Shown here piece after piece: positions 27,168 to 35,547 of a DNA stretch of 64,000 nucleotides. Position 1 is the first letter of the stretch. Each line of letters starts with the position of its first letter. The notes beneath the pieces were generated by a model that worked only from the letters and a program-made list of their open reading frames with translations, did no database searches and was not told the DNA's origin. Source of the DNA: Clostridium sp. Ade.TY (GTDB lineage Bacteria; Bacillota; Clostridia; Clostridiales; Clostridiaceae). The stretch is from assembly GCF_000498355.1 (NCBI RefSeq), contig NZ_AVSV01000013.1, forward strand, positions 16,912 to 80,911, in the 5' to 3' direction. Made by a program: the position numbers and the translations under genes.

Positions 27168-28047
27168 ATATTATATATTCTGACTTTGGATAACCCTCTC
27201 TATATTTTCCTCTTGTTTGTAATCCTCCAACACCTTTTATTCCTGTTATTGTATTTTCTATAACATCTTTTATAGAAACTACTTCTGTTATTTTTGTATA
27301 GGCTAACTTTTCGCAAACAAATACAGGATCTAAACAATGAATTAAAACTCTACTTGGAGATGATGCAAAATTTGCACCAGCATCTAACATACATTCATAA
27401 CAACTTTGACACGCTCCTGCAAAAATTATTAATTCATCATAACTAGAGTTATAATCTCTAAGTGCTTTAACTGCATCTCTATAAAAAATTGAATTTCTAT
27501 AATTATTTAAGTCTAAATAATCTCTTGTCCCCCTTAAAACTCCATCATGACCTGTTAAAACTACTATATCTGGTTTTATCTTTTTAACTAATTCAACTAT
27601 TTTTTTAGGTTGTTCCCATTCTGGTATTGATACACCAACTGCATCTAAAGATAATTGTTTATATACTTTTAAGCAAGTATCCATATATTCCTTATCCCCA
27701 TCTACATGAAGTATCTTTCCTGGTCTTCCAAAAACTAATTCATCACTACTTTTACTTTTTTTTATAGTTTTACTTGCTCTTAACATACCATGTTTTGCAA
27801 TTTCTCCTCTTGATGATATTGCAGATTTTAATGCTGCATTAACTCTACTATTTAAAATTTTATCCTTTTCCCCTGAATAATCATCTGATACTTTTTCTAA
27901 ATCATCAACACTAGCATCTGCAATTATTCGTATATTAATTCCTTTCAATATATAACGTATTTCTCCGTCCTCTTCTTTTATATCTATAACTTTGAAAGTT
28001 ATATCTTTATCATATGATTTTCTTACAACCACATCTCCTACAACCAT
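27166..28047 (-). CDS. yabG: sporulation cysteine protease YabG
   Basis: A 293-residue YabG family peptidase that acts in the mother cell on spore coat proteins; in C. difficile it also processes the germination proteins CspBA and pre-SleC. Seen here: a small N-terminal SH3-like part (VGDVVVRKSYDKDITFKV), then ILHVDGDKEYMDTCLKVYKQL, DIVVLTGHDG with a probable catalytic His, and IIFAGACQSCYECMLDAGANFASSPSR with the probable catalytic Cys. A sigma-K-type promoter lies about 30 bases upstream, consistent with yabG control in Bacillus. It adjoins veg, which is the conserved Firmicute order. Confidence 0.95.
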   Translation of the reverse strand: MVVGDVVVRKSYDKDITFKVIDIKEEDGEIRYILKGINIRIIADASVDDLEKVSDDYSGEKDKILNSRVNAALKSAISSRGEIAKHGMLRASKTIKKSKSSDELVFGRPGKILHVDGDKEYMDTCLKVYKQLSLDAVGVSIPEWEQPKKIVELVKKIKPDIVVLTGHDGVLRGTRDYLDLNNYRNSIFYRDAVKALRDYNSSYDELIIFAGACQSCYECMLDAGANFASSPSRVLIHCLDPVFVCEKLAYTKITEVVSIKDVIENTITGIKGVGGLQTRGKYREGYPKSEYII

Positions 28048-28076
28048 AATTTCCTCTTAAATATTATTTATCATTT

Positions 28077-28104
28077 TATTATATGTATTAACCTAATGTT
28101 ATGT
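28077..28104 (-). promoter_or_regulatory. sigma-K type promoter of yabG
   Basis: AC (28103-28104), 17 bases, CATATAATA (28077-28085), which fits the late mother-cell consensus AC-N16/17-CATANNNTA in full. Start of transcription near 28070. Confidence 0.65.
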
Positions 28105-28110
28105 TTTTAT

Positions 28111-28147
28111 AAAATTAAAATAAAGGGCTGCTATCAAACAGCCCTTT
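28111..28147 (-). terminator. terminator of the first CotS-family gene
   Basis: AAAGGGCTG (28122-28130) pairs with CAGCCCTTT (28139-28147); the minus strand then has a T-rich stretch. It follows the gene's stop by one base. Confidence 0.87.
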
Positions 28148-28148
28148 T

Positions 28149-29150
28149 TTATTTAATATCATATTCTTCTTTAAATTTATTTAGAAAACTTAAATAATTT
28201 TCTTTTTCATCTATTATATTTTGAAGTTTCTTCGCAAAAGTATTTTGTCCCCAATTAACTTCATTATAATAATATCTATTTGCTAATCTCCAATATCTTT
28301 GTGGAAATTGTAAGTATGCATATAAAACTTTATATTCATCTTCTCTTAACGGAGATACCATATTATAAGATTCTATTATAGCCTTTCCATATTCAAAATC
28401 CCAATTAACTCGCTTTAAAACTTTTGTCATAAAGTTTGATATATCAAATACTCTTATTTCTCTTTTACAGTAGTCAAAGTCTATAACATTAACATTATCA
28501 TCCTTATCAATTATTATATTATGATAAGTAAAATCATGGTGACAAAAACTCTTATCCATTTCAGCAATTTCACAAAGCGCCATATAATTTGAACTTTCTA
28601 ATGTTTTAAATGCTTCTCTTCCCATTTCTTTATAAAATTCCATTGATTTAATATATATCAAATCAAAATCACTTTTATGATGTTTTTTTCTAACCATATC
28701 TCTCATTTTGTCTAGTGATTTAACTCTCTTTTGCATAAGATTTACCCATCTTCCTAAATCACTCTTTAATTTTGAATTTTCAGGTGGATCATATCCTTTT
28801 GATGTTTCATGCAATTTTGCTAATGTTTTTGCAGCAATCTTAACATCTTCTATTTCATGAAAGTCACATTCTCTTCCTTCAATCCAATTAGATAGTGTAT
28901 ATAAATCTTCATTTACTAATGCATAAGGCTCTCCATCAGTATTTAAAAAATATCTATCTATTTTATCAAATCCATTTTTTATTAAATGTTCTTTAGCTCC
29001 ACATACAAATAATAATTTTTGTGGTCCATAATTTATTTTCTTTAAACACCTTTCACCTTTATTTGTTTTTAAATAATATACGCCTTTGCTTGCCTTTAGA
29101 GTTTCTATTTCTATGTCGAATTGTCTTTCTATTTCAAACTCTCTCATCAT
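28149..29150 (-). CDS. CotS-family spore coat protein (kinase-like)
   Basis: A 333-residue member of the CotS/YutH group, spore-coat proteins with an aminoglycoside-phosphotransferase/choline-kinase fold. Kinase landmarks are visible: a lysine-bearing N-lobe strand (GERCLKKINYGPQKLLF), the catalytic loop FCHHDFTYHNIIID, and the metal-binding VNVIDFDYC. Whether it phosphorylates anything is unknown; the family's substrate has not been settled. I chose ATG 29148-29150, five bases after GGGGGTGG. It is divergent from a GT4 glycosyltransferase gene, 100 bases away, and downstream of it lies yabG. CotS and the CotSA glycosyltransferase are neighbours in Bacillus too. Confidence 0.85.
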   Translation of the reverse strand: MMREFEIERQFDIEIETLKASKGVYYLKTNKGERCLKKINYGPQKLLFVCGAKEHLIKNGFDKIDRYFLNTDGEPYALVNEDLYTLSNWIEGRECDFHEIEDVKIAAKTLAKLHETSKGYDPPENSKLKSDLGRWVNLMQKRVKSLDKMRDMVRKKHHKSDFDLIYIKSMEFYKEMGREAFKTLESSNYMALCEIAEMDKSFCHHDFTYHNIIIDKDDNVNVIDFDYCKREIRVFDISNFMTKVLKRVNWDFEYGKAIIESYNMVSPLREDEYKVLYAYLQFPQRYWRLANRYYYNEVNWGQNTFAKKLQNIIDEKENYLSFLNKFKEEYDIK

Positions 29151-29256
29151 TTTAACCACCCCCTTAATATTTATATGTACATTATATTTATTTTATTAAC
29201 ATTTTTTACCTTATAAAAATATAATAAAATTAACAACAATTTGAAAGGATTCAATC

Positions 29257-30378
29257 ATGAGAGTTGGAATTGATGGAAGAGCTGCAAAATGGTATAGAGG
29301 TACTGGAATAGGAACTTATACCCACCAATTAATACAAAGCTTAAATAATATAGATTTTAATAATGATTATTTGATTTTTACCCCTGAAAATCCTGAACTT
29401 AAAAATTTAAATAGAAACTTTAAAATTGAAAAGGTTGATGAATTACTTAGCGAAAATTTTTGGGATGAGGTTAGAGTTCCAAATATTTTATCAAGTAGTA
29501 GCATGGAAATATATCACGTTCCTCAAAATGGTGTTGGACTATCAGATAATATAAATTGTAAAAAGGTAATTACATTACATGATATAATTCCACTTAAAAT
29601 GCCCGAAACAGTTAGTAAGAAATATTTAAAAATTTTTAATGATGATATGCCAAAAATATTAGACCAATGTGATGGAATTATAACAGTTTCAGAGTTTTCA
29701 AAAAGTGATATTCATAAAGAATTTAATTTCCCAAATGAAAAAATATTTGTTACTCATTTAGCTGCGGAAGAAATTTATAGACCACTTGGAAAACATCAAT
29801 GTAAAAGAATATTAGAAAACAAATATAGTATAAAATCTGATTTTATATTATATGTTGGTGGTTTTAGCCCTAGGAAAAATATATTAGGACTTATAGAAGC
29901 ATATTCTTTACTACCTAAACCTTATAGAAAAAATACTAAGTTAGTTATAACAGGGAAAAAAGGATTTTCCTATAACCTTTATTTAAATAGAAGTAGAGAA
30001 CTTAATGTTTATAATGATGTTATATTTACAGATTTTATTCAATTAGAAGATTTACCTTATTTTTATAATGCATCTGAAATGTTAGTTTATCCTTCTTTTT
30101 ATGAAGGATTTGGACTACCTCCAATAGAAGCTATGGCTTGTGGAACTCCAGTTATAACTTCTAATGTAACTTCATTACCTGAAGTATGTTATGATTCTGC
30201 ATTATTTATAAATCCTCATGATCCTCATGAATTAAGCCATGCTATGGAAAGAGTTTTAAGCGATAGTCTACTTGTACTTGCTATGGTAAAAAAATCTTTT
30301 ACTAGAAGCAGACAATTCTCATGGGAAAAAACAGCTAAAAATACTTTAGCTGCATATAATACTATAATAAACGAATAA
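29257..30378 (+). CDS. GT4 glycosyltransferase, CotSA-like spore-coat type
   Basis: A 373-residue GT-B retaining glycosyltransferase. The N-terminal half opens RVGIDGRAAKWYRGTGIGTYTHQL and has VITLHDIIPLKMPE; the C-terminal GT4 domain has ILYVGGFSPRKNILGLIEAY and the nucleotide-sugar loop YPSFYEGFGLPPIEAMACG with the family's EX7E pair. Its position among CotS-family genes suggests that it builds a spore-surface or coat glycan, as inferred for CotSA. Donor and acceptor cannot be read from the sequence. GAAAGGA precedes the ATG. A close paralogue is encoded at 33273-34403, sharing the same landmarks throughout. Confidence 0.85.
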   Translation: MRVGIDGRAAKWYRGTGIGTYTHQLIQSLNNIDFNNDYLIFTPENPELKNLNRNFKIEKVDELLSENFWDEVRVPNILSSSSMEIYHVPQNGVGLSDNINCKKVITLHDIIPLKMPETVSKKYLKIFNDDMPKILDQCDGIITVSEFSKSDIHKEFNFPNEKIFVTHLAAEEIYRPLGKHQCKRILENKYSIKSDFILYVGGFSPRKNILGLIEAYSLLPKPYRKNTKLVITGKKGFSYNLYLNRSRELNVYNDVIFTDFIQLEDLPYFYNASEMLVYPSFYEGFGLPPIEAMACGTPVITSNVTSLPEVCYDSALFINPHDPHELSHAMERVLSDSLLVLAMVKKSFTRSRQFSWEKTAKNTLAAYNTIINE

Positions 30379-30409
30379 AAAAGGGTGCAAATTTGCACCC
30401 TTTTTATTT
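30374..30409. terminator. bidirectional terminator between convergent GT4 and CotS-family genes
   Basis: A nearly perfect palindrome, arms about 30377-30390 and 30393-30406 around AT, with an A/T-run at each end. It overlaps the end of the CotS-family gene on its right. Confidence 0.88.
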
Positions 30410-31453
30410 AGATAATTCTTCTTCATAAAGCATTTTATAATCATTTAAAAACTTTATTCTAAATATATCATTTTCTAACTTTGTTTTAAATCTATGAAGG
30501 AATATTTCTTCATCCCATTCCTTATTTTTATGATAATAAGATTTTATTATAGAATATATATCTCTTGGGAAACTCATAAATATATAAATTAATTTATACT
30601 CTCCTTCTGTAAGTGGTATTGTTTTATTGTAAGTATCTATAATTTTTTTACACTTTTCAATACTAAATGCACTATTTTTTATCCACTTTAATATAAAGTC
30701 TGCAATATCTAACGCTCTTAAATCAACTGTTGAATAATCTAAATCTATTATATTTACTCCTGAATCATTTATTATAAAATTATGATTTGCAAGATCATTA
30801 TGACAAAGGGATATAAACTTATCATCTTCTATAAGCTTCTCATATTCACTAATCCAAAGCATATCTCTGGCTTTTGATAATTCAAATATATATTCATCAC
30901 AAGTTTCAATAAATAATTCATCAAACTGATTTTTATAATTATATAATTTAACCCATCTTTTTATATCCAATAAATCTTCTTCTGCTTCTTTATAATAATT
31001 AAATAAATCCTCTCCATATATACACATAGTATTTTTTGTATTTAAATAATTAGTTATTCCATAAGATGCTTTATGAAGCTTTGCAACCGCATCAATACAC
31101 ATTTCAAGTTCTAAAGGATTATTTATAGATGCCTCTCTTCCTTCTATTAAATCCATTAATATATAATTTTCACCATTCCAATTTATAAATTCCTTATCTT
31201 TATTTAGCTTATTCATACTCATTATATTTTTAAAATCATCATGAACATATTCAATAGCTCTTCCTATAAAGTTTATTTTATCTTCATTATAATCAACTTT
31301 TTTTAAAAGTTTTTTACCATCTTCTGTTGTTAACATAAATAATTTTCTAAGTGGTGTAACATCTAAAATATTTATTCCAATTTCATCAAAGAATTTTTTA
31401 CTAAGGTCATATCTACAAAGATTTTTTCTTTCTGAGTATCTATCTTTCCCCAT
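30404..31453 (-). CDS. CotS-family spore coat protein (kinase-like), second copy
   Basis: A 349-residue paralogue in the CotS/YutH group. The catalytic-loop motif is SLCHNDLANHNFIIN and the metal motif VNIIDLDYS, so the key His-x-Asp...Asn and Asp residues of the fold are kept. The N-lobe contains GKKLLKKVDYNEDKINF. It is more divergent from the first copy than the third is. GGAGGACTATT precedes the ATG (31451-31453). It is the last gene of a three-gene unit, 11 bases after the unknown protein at 31465-32142. Confidence 0.82.
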   Translation of the reverse strand: MGKDRYSERKNLCRYDLSKKFFDEIGINILDVTPLRKLFMLTTEDGKKLLKKVDYNEDKINFIGRAIEYVHDDFKNIMSMNKLNKDKEFINWNGENYILMDLIEGREASINNPLELEMCIDAVAKLHKASYGITNYLNTKNTMCIYGEDLFNYYKEAEEDLLDIKRWVKLYNYKNQFDELFIETCDEYIFELSKARDMLWISEYEKLIEDDKFISLCHNDLANHNFIINDSGVNIIDLDYSTVDLRALDIADFILKWIKNSAFSIEKCKKIIDTYNKTIPLTEGEYKLIYIFMSFPRDIYSIIKSYYHKNKEWDEEIFLHRFKTKLENDIFRIKFLNDYKMLYEEELSK

Positions 31454-31464
31454 AATAGTCCTCC

Positions 31465-32142
31465 TTAAAATTCAAGTTCCTTTTCTACAATCTTCTTAAT
31501 ATCATCCTTACAGTCATTTAAATTAAATCTATTTTTATATAAATATTTAATGCTCTCATGCGGAATATTAACTATGCAATTTATATAGTCAAAACTTTCT
31601 TTACTTAAATTATTCTTTTTCACATACTCTTCTGAATAAGCTATTAAATCATCTTTCTTAAATCTCTTTTTTATTTTTAAAAGGTAATTTATAAAATCTT
31701 CCTCAATTATATTAAATGAAATCTTTTTAATTTTGCCAACTTCAACCTTTTCCGTTACTCTTAAATTTGCCTCATCAACTTTTTCTATACACATTTCATC
31801 TTTATTCATACCTCTTTTATATATATTTTCAAGGTATAACTTATCTAATTTATCAAGCTCAATTTTTGTCCTAGCAAGTACTAATCTTCCATAAAAATCA
31901 TTTTTTGATATAGCATTTTCTAATTTTTTATTAGTAACAATTAGCCTATCTACTCTTTTACCTATTTCACTTAATATACTATTTTTTTCTATTGCATGAT
32001 ATCCCATAAGAACATTTTGTAATTTAATAATTACATCAATTTGTGATGATACATTTATTTTAGAAGTACTCTTTTTAAAATAATCTCCAATTAAATATAC
32101 ATCTTTTTCTAGTAAATAATTTTTTAAAGCTATCTCATTCAT
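31465..32142 (-). CDS. unknown protein between CotS-family genes
   Basis: A 225-residue protein I do not recognise. It is highly charged (many Lys and Glu), lacks a signal peptide or membrane segments, and has long amphipathic helices, for example ARTKIELDKLDKLYLENIYKR near the middle. There is no kinase or glycosyltransferase motif. It lies 11 and 15 bases from CotS-family genes on each side in the same direction and shares their sigma-K-type promoter, so a spore-coat role is likely by association only. GGGGAG and ATG at 32140-32142 give a clear start. Confidence 0.72.
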   Translation of the reverse strand: MNEIALKNYLLEKDVYLIGDYFKKSTSKINVSSQIDVIIKLQNVLMGYHAIEKNSILSEIGKRVDRLIVTNKKLENAISKNDFYGRLVLARTKIELDKLDKLYLENIYKRGMNKDEMCIEKVDEANLRVTEKVEVGKIKKISFNIIEEDFINYLLKIKKRFKKDDLIAYSEEYVKKNNLSKESFDYINCIVNIPHESIKYLYKNRFNLNDCKDDIKKIVEKELEF

Positions 32143-32157
32143 TCACTTCTCCCCTTA

Positions 32158-33150
32158 TCAAAAAAATTTTTCTATAAACTCATCTCTATATTTTCTGTCT
32201 TCTAAATATTTATTAAGCTTACTTAAAATAAATTCCTCTCCCCATGGTTGTTGTTCCCAATACATTTGAAGTCCTCTTTGCCAAAAATCTTGAGGAAATC
32301 TTATAAATTCTTTTATAAGGTTTAATTCTTCTCCAGTTACCTCTATATTTTCTGAATAACTTTCCAATATTAAATTTGCTCTCTTTTCATCCCATCTATT
32401 ATATTTCATAGCCCTTATAAGTAATGATGCTAAATCATGAATATGACTATCTAATATACAATAATCAAAATCTATTATTTTAATTTCATTATTTTTTCCT
32501 ATTAAAACATTATGATTTGCATAATCATGATGACAAAACTCTCTCTTTAACATATGCTTTTCCATTATCTGAACATAATTACTATTTATAAGCCCATTAA
32601 TACTTTTATCTGCAATTTCTAATTGTTCTTCTAAATTTTCTAAAAATACTTCATCAAACTTATTTTTATAAGTTTTTCTATTTATTATATTAGCAAAATC
32701 AATTATTTCTTCTTTTCTAGTTTTAAATACATTAATCCATGAAAACCAATATATTCTTGGTCTCATTCTAGGAGTTATAGTAAAATCCCTACTTGCTAAA
32801 TGTAATTTGGATAATTCTTTAGATAAACTTTTAAGCTCATTTAAATCGTTATGATTGCTTACTCTTGATTCAAACCATTCTGTTAAATATCCATATCCCC
32901 CATCATCTAATTCAACATAATCCAAACCTTTATTTGTCTTAATTATATTGAGTACACTATCTAAGCCTTTATTATTTAAATGTTTTATAGATGAGATTAT
33001 ATAATATGAATGTCCAAATTCATAATTTAAAACTTTAAAGCAATACCCATTATCTCCATTTATTTTATAAGTATTTTTATGTCTTACAATATTTTTAACT
33101 TCTATTCCATATTCCCTTTCAATAACTAACTTCACACTATTTTCACACAT
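32158..33150 (-). CDS. CotS-family spore coat protein (kinase-like), third copy
   Basis: A 330-residue CotS/YutH-type protein. N-lobe GYCFKVLNYEFGHSYYIISSIKHL, catalytic loop EFCHHDYANHNVLIG and metal-binding KIIDFDYCILD are all in place, and the C-terminal IRFPQDFWQRGLQMYWEQQPWGEE matches the family's FPQ(R/D)(Y/F)W signature also seen in the first copy. It heads a three-gene unit (this gene, the unknown 225-residue protein, the second CotS-family gene). TGGAGTG precedes the ATG, and a sigma-K-like promoter lies about 30 bases further upstream. Confidence 0.84.
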   Translation of the reverse strand: MCENSVKLVIEREYGIEVKNIVRHKNTYKINGDNGYCFKVLNYEFGHSYYIISSIKHLNNKGLDSVLNIIKTNKGLDYVELDDGGYGYLTEWFESRVSNHNDLNELKSLSKELSKLHLASRDFTITPRMRPRIYWFSWINVFKTRKEEIIDFANIINRKTYKNKFDEVFLENLEEQLEIADKSINGLINSNYVQIMEKHMLKREFCHHDYANHNVLIGKNNEIKIIDFDYCILDSHIHDLASLLIRAMKYNRWDEKRANLILESYSENIEVTGEELNLIKEFIRFPQDFWQRGLQMYWEQQPWGEEFILSKLNKYLEDRKYRDEFIEKFF

Positions 33151-33179
33151 AAACTACACTCCAGTGATTATTCATTTTT

Positions 33180-33207
33180 CATTATATGAGTTCATTTAAT
33201 TTAATGT
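33180..33207 (-). promoter_or_regulatory. sigma-K-like promoter of the three-gene CotS unit
   Basis: AC (33206-33207), 17 bases, CATATAATG (33180-33188), one mismatch to CATANNNTA. Same spacing as the promoter before yabG. Confidence 0.5.
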
Positions 33208-33272
33208 GATTTCATTCACAAAATATGTTATTCATAATATTTTATAATATATAGCTAATTCGAGGTGTTTTA

Positions 33273-34403
33273 ATGAAAATATGTATAGATTCTAGAAGTA
33301 TTAATTTACATGGTGGTACAGGAATAGGCACTTATACTAAAAATTTAATTTCTGAAATGATTAATTTAGATAAAGACTCATTATTTACACTTATATGGAC
33401 AGGGCAAGTTGATTCAAGCTTTATAAACAATAATACAGAACTTGTTCATTGTTCAGGAAGACACTCTAACTTTTTTGATAAATATTATATTCCAAATCTT
33501 ATATTAGAAAAAAATTTAGAATTATATCATATTCCTCAAAATGGCATTGGTTCACCATTAACTGAAAACATAAATACTGTAGTTACAATTCACGATTTAA
33601 TTCCATATATAATGCCTGAAACAGTTGGACAATCATATTTAAAAAGATTTCTAAAAACCATGCCAGATATAATAGAAAATTCGAAAGGTATAATTACAGT
33701 TTCAGAATACTCCAAAAGAGATATTTTAAAATTTTTCAAAGGTTATCCAGAAGATAAAATATTTGTTACTCATTTATCCACAAATTCCGAATTTTATCCT
33801 CGTGATAAGGAAATATCAAGAAAAATTGTGAATAACAACTATAATTTTGATACTCCATATTTATTGTATATAGGAGGTTTTAGTGCTAGAAAAAATGTAA
33901 AAGGAATACTTGATGCATTTAAAAGGATAAAAGGAGACCTAACTAAAAAATATAAACTACTATTAGTAGGTTCATTAAAAGATGAAGGACTTAATTTGAA
34001 AAAGTATGCCGAGGATTTAAATATTATTGATGATATAGTATTTACAGGCTTTGTTGAAGATTCATTTCTTCCAACTTTATATAGCGGTGCTGACTTATTT
34101 GTATATCCTTCTTATTACGAAGGCTTTGGTCTTCCTCCTCTTGAAGCAATGAGTTGCAAAACTGCAGTTATAACATCAAATACAACATCAATACCAGAAG
34201 TTACAAATGACTGTGCCATCCTTATTAATCCTGCAAACAATGATAGCTTATCTCAAAATATATTTAAACTTCTAGAAAATACAGAAGAAAGAGTTAAACT
34301 AGAAGAAAAAGCATATAAAAGAAGCCTCCAATTTTCTTGGAGGCAAACAGCATTTAATACACTTAATGCTTATGAAGAAGTTTTAAAATCTTTAATTCAA
34401 TAA
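33273..34403 (+). CDS. GT4 glycosyltransferase, CotSA-like spore-coat type, second copy
   Basis: A 376-residue GT4 enzyme closely related to the product of 29257-30378. Shared landmarks are the GGTGIGTYTKNL N-terminal loop, VVTIHDLIPYIMPETV, ILYIGGFSARKNVKGILDAF-type Rossmann segment and the donor loop YPSYYEGFGLPPLEAMSCK. It is divergent from the CotS-family unit at 30404-33150, 120 bases away, repeating the arrangement of the first CotS/glycosyltransferase pair and suggesting a duplicated module. CGAGGTG precedes the ATG. Its last 12 bases overlap the end of the convergent solute-binding protein gene, and no terminator lies between. Confidence 0.85.
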   Translation: MKICIDSRSINLHGGTGIGTYTKNLISEMINLDKDSLFTLIWTGQVDSSFINNNTELVHCSGRHSNFFDKYYIPNLILEKNLELYHIPQNGIGSPLTENINTVVTIHDLIPYIMPETVGQSYLKRFLKTMPDIIENSKGIITVSEYSKRDILKFFKGYPEDKIFVTHLSTNSEFYPRDKEISRKIVNNNYNFDTPYLLYIGGFSARKNVKGILDAFKRIKGDLTKKYKLLLVGSLKDEGLNLKKYAEDLNIIDDIVFTGFVEDSFLPTLYSGADLFVYPSYYEGFGLPPLEAMSCKTAVITSNTTSIPEVTNDCAILINPANNDSLSQNIFKLLENTEERVKLEEKAYKRSLQFSWRQTAFNTLNAYEEVLKSLIQ

Positions 34404-35528
34404 TTCTTTTTTTATTTCTTCATATAACTTATAATTTTTAATTTTTGGAGCCTTCTTTGATATGTTACTCATAACAACAAGAGGGCTCTTTCCTATGAAA
34501 TTTTTCATTCCATTTTCTATTTCTTTACTATTATAAGCATAAACATAGCTTGGAAATAAATCTCCTTTAATAGCATAATCTAAAGCTATATCTGTATTTG
34601 TAATCATATATTCTAAAAAACTCTCAATAACATCCTTATTTTTTTCATCTTTATTTATAACAAATGCACTATATCCATCTGATACAAAAAATTTATTTGA
34701 ACCAATCTTGTAAGCAGGAGGATCATTAGCAGTCCATTCACATTTTTTATCTAAGTTCTTAAGTATTTTCATAGTATTTATTGATGAAACTATCGCAAAA
34801 AAATCATCATTTTCTCTTGCTAACACTTTATTATCATTTAAGTTTTTATAATCTTTTTTTACAGCTTTTATAATATCCTCTTTACTACTGTAATAATCCA
34901 TGTTTTGCATAGTAAGAAGCTCTATAAGGTCGTTATAATCTTTACCTATTACACTTAATCCCTTATACTTTCCTTTGCTTTTTTCGTAAATACTTTTTGA
35001 TATTTTTATAAAATCATCCCATGTATTTATATCAGAACTTGTATATCCATACTCTTTTAATATATCTTCTCTTAAATATAATACTAAAGGATTAGTTGTT
35101 AATGGAATTCCAACTTCTTTTCCATCAATAGTTACTTTTTGAAGACTACTTTGTGTAAAATTTCTTTTATATGTATTTAACAAATCACCTTCACCTTCAA
35201 AATTTATATTATAATTTTTTTTCAAATAATTTGTTTCATCACTATTTAAGATTGCTATATTAGGAGAATTTTCATCTTTACTTGCTTTAACTTTATTCTC
35301 TAAATCTTTTATATTATCTATACGCTCAACATTTATTTTAGTCTTACTATGTCCATTCATATAACTTTCAGCTAGATTAGATACATATTCATTAGTCTTA
35401 CTATCAGTAATTACAGTCATAGTTCCACTTACAATATTTTCTCTATCTCTACTAAAAAAGTTTATTATAAGTATAGAAACAATTACTGTAATTATAGCTA
35501 TTATTACAGTTTTTACTTTATTATTCAT
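34392..35528 (-). CDS. membrane-anchored extracellular solute-binding protein (family 1-like)
   Basis: A 378-residue protein with one N-terminal transmembrane anchor (about 7-24, no lipobox) and an extracellular body resembling sugar-type family-1 binding proteins: VSGTMTVITDSKTNEYVSNLAESY, PNIAILNSDE, GIPLTTNPLVLYLREDIL, NTWDDFIKISKSIY. No permease or ATPase gene lies beside it. It is instead the last gene of a degV - MATE - eutH unit, starting 19 bases after eutH stops. Its ligand is unknown. AAGGG precedes the ATG. Its 3' end overlaps the convergent GT4 gene by 12 bases. Confidence 0.72.
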   Translation of the reverse strand: MNNKVKTVIIAIITVIVSILIINFFSRDRENIVSGTMTVITDSKTNEYVSNLAESYMNGHSKTKINVERIDNIKDLENKVKASKDENSPNIAILNSDETNYLKKNYNINFEGEGDLLNTYKRNFTQSSLQKVTIDGKEVGIPLTTNPLVLYLREDILKEYGYTSSDINTWDDFIKISKSIYEKSKGKYKGLSVIGKDYNDLIELLTMQNMDYYSSKEDIIKAVKKDYKNLNDNKVLARENDDFFAIVSSINTMKILKNLDKKCEWTANDPPAYKIGSNKFFVSDGYSAFVINKDEKNKDVIESFLEYMITNTDIALDYAIKGDLFPSYVYAYNSKEIENGMKNFIGKSPLVVMSNISKKAPKIKNYKLYEEIKKELLN

Positions 35529-35547
35529 AAAATCAACCCTTCTAAAA

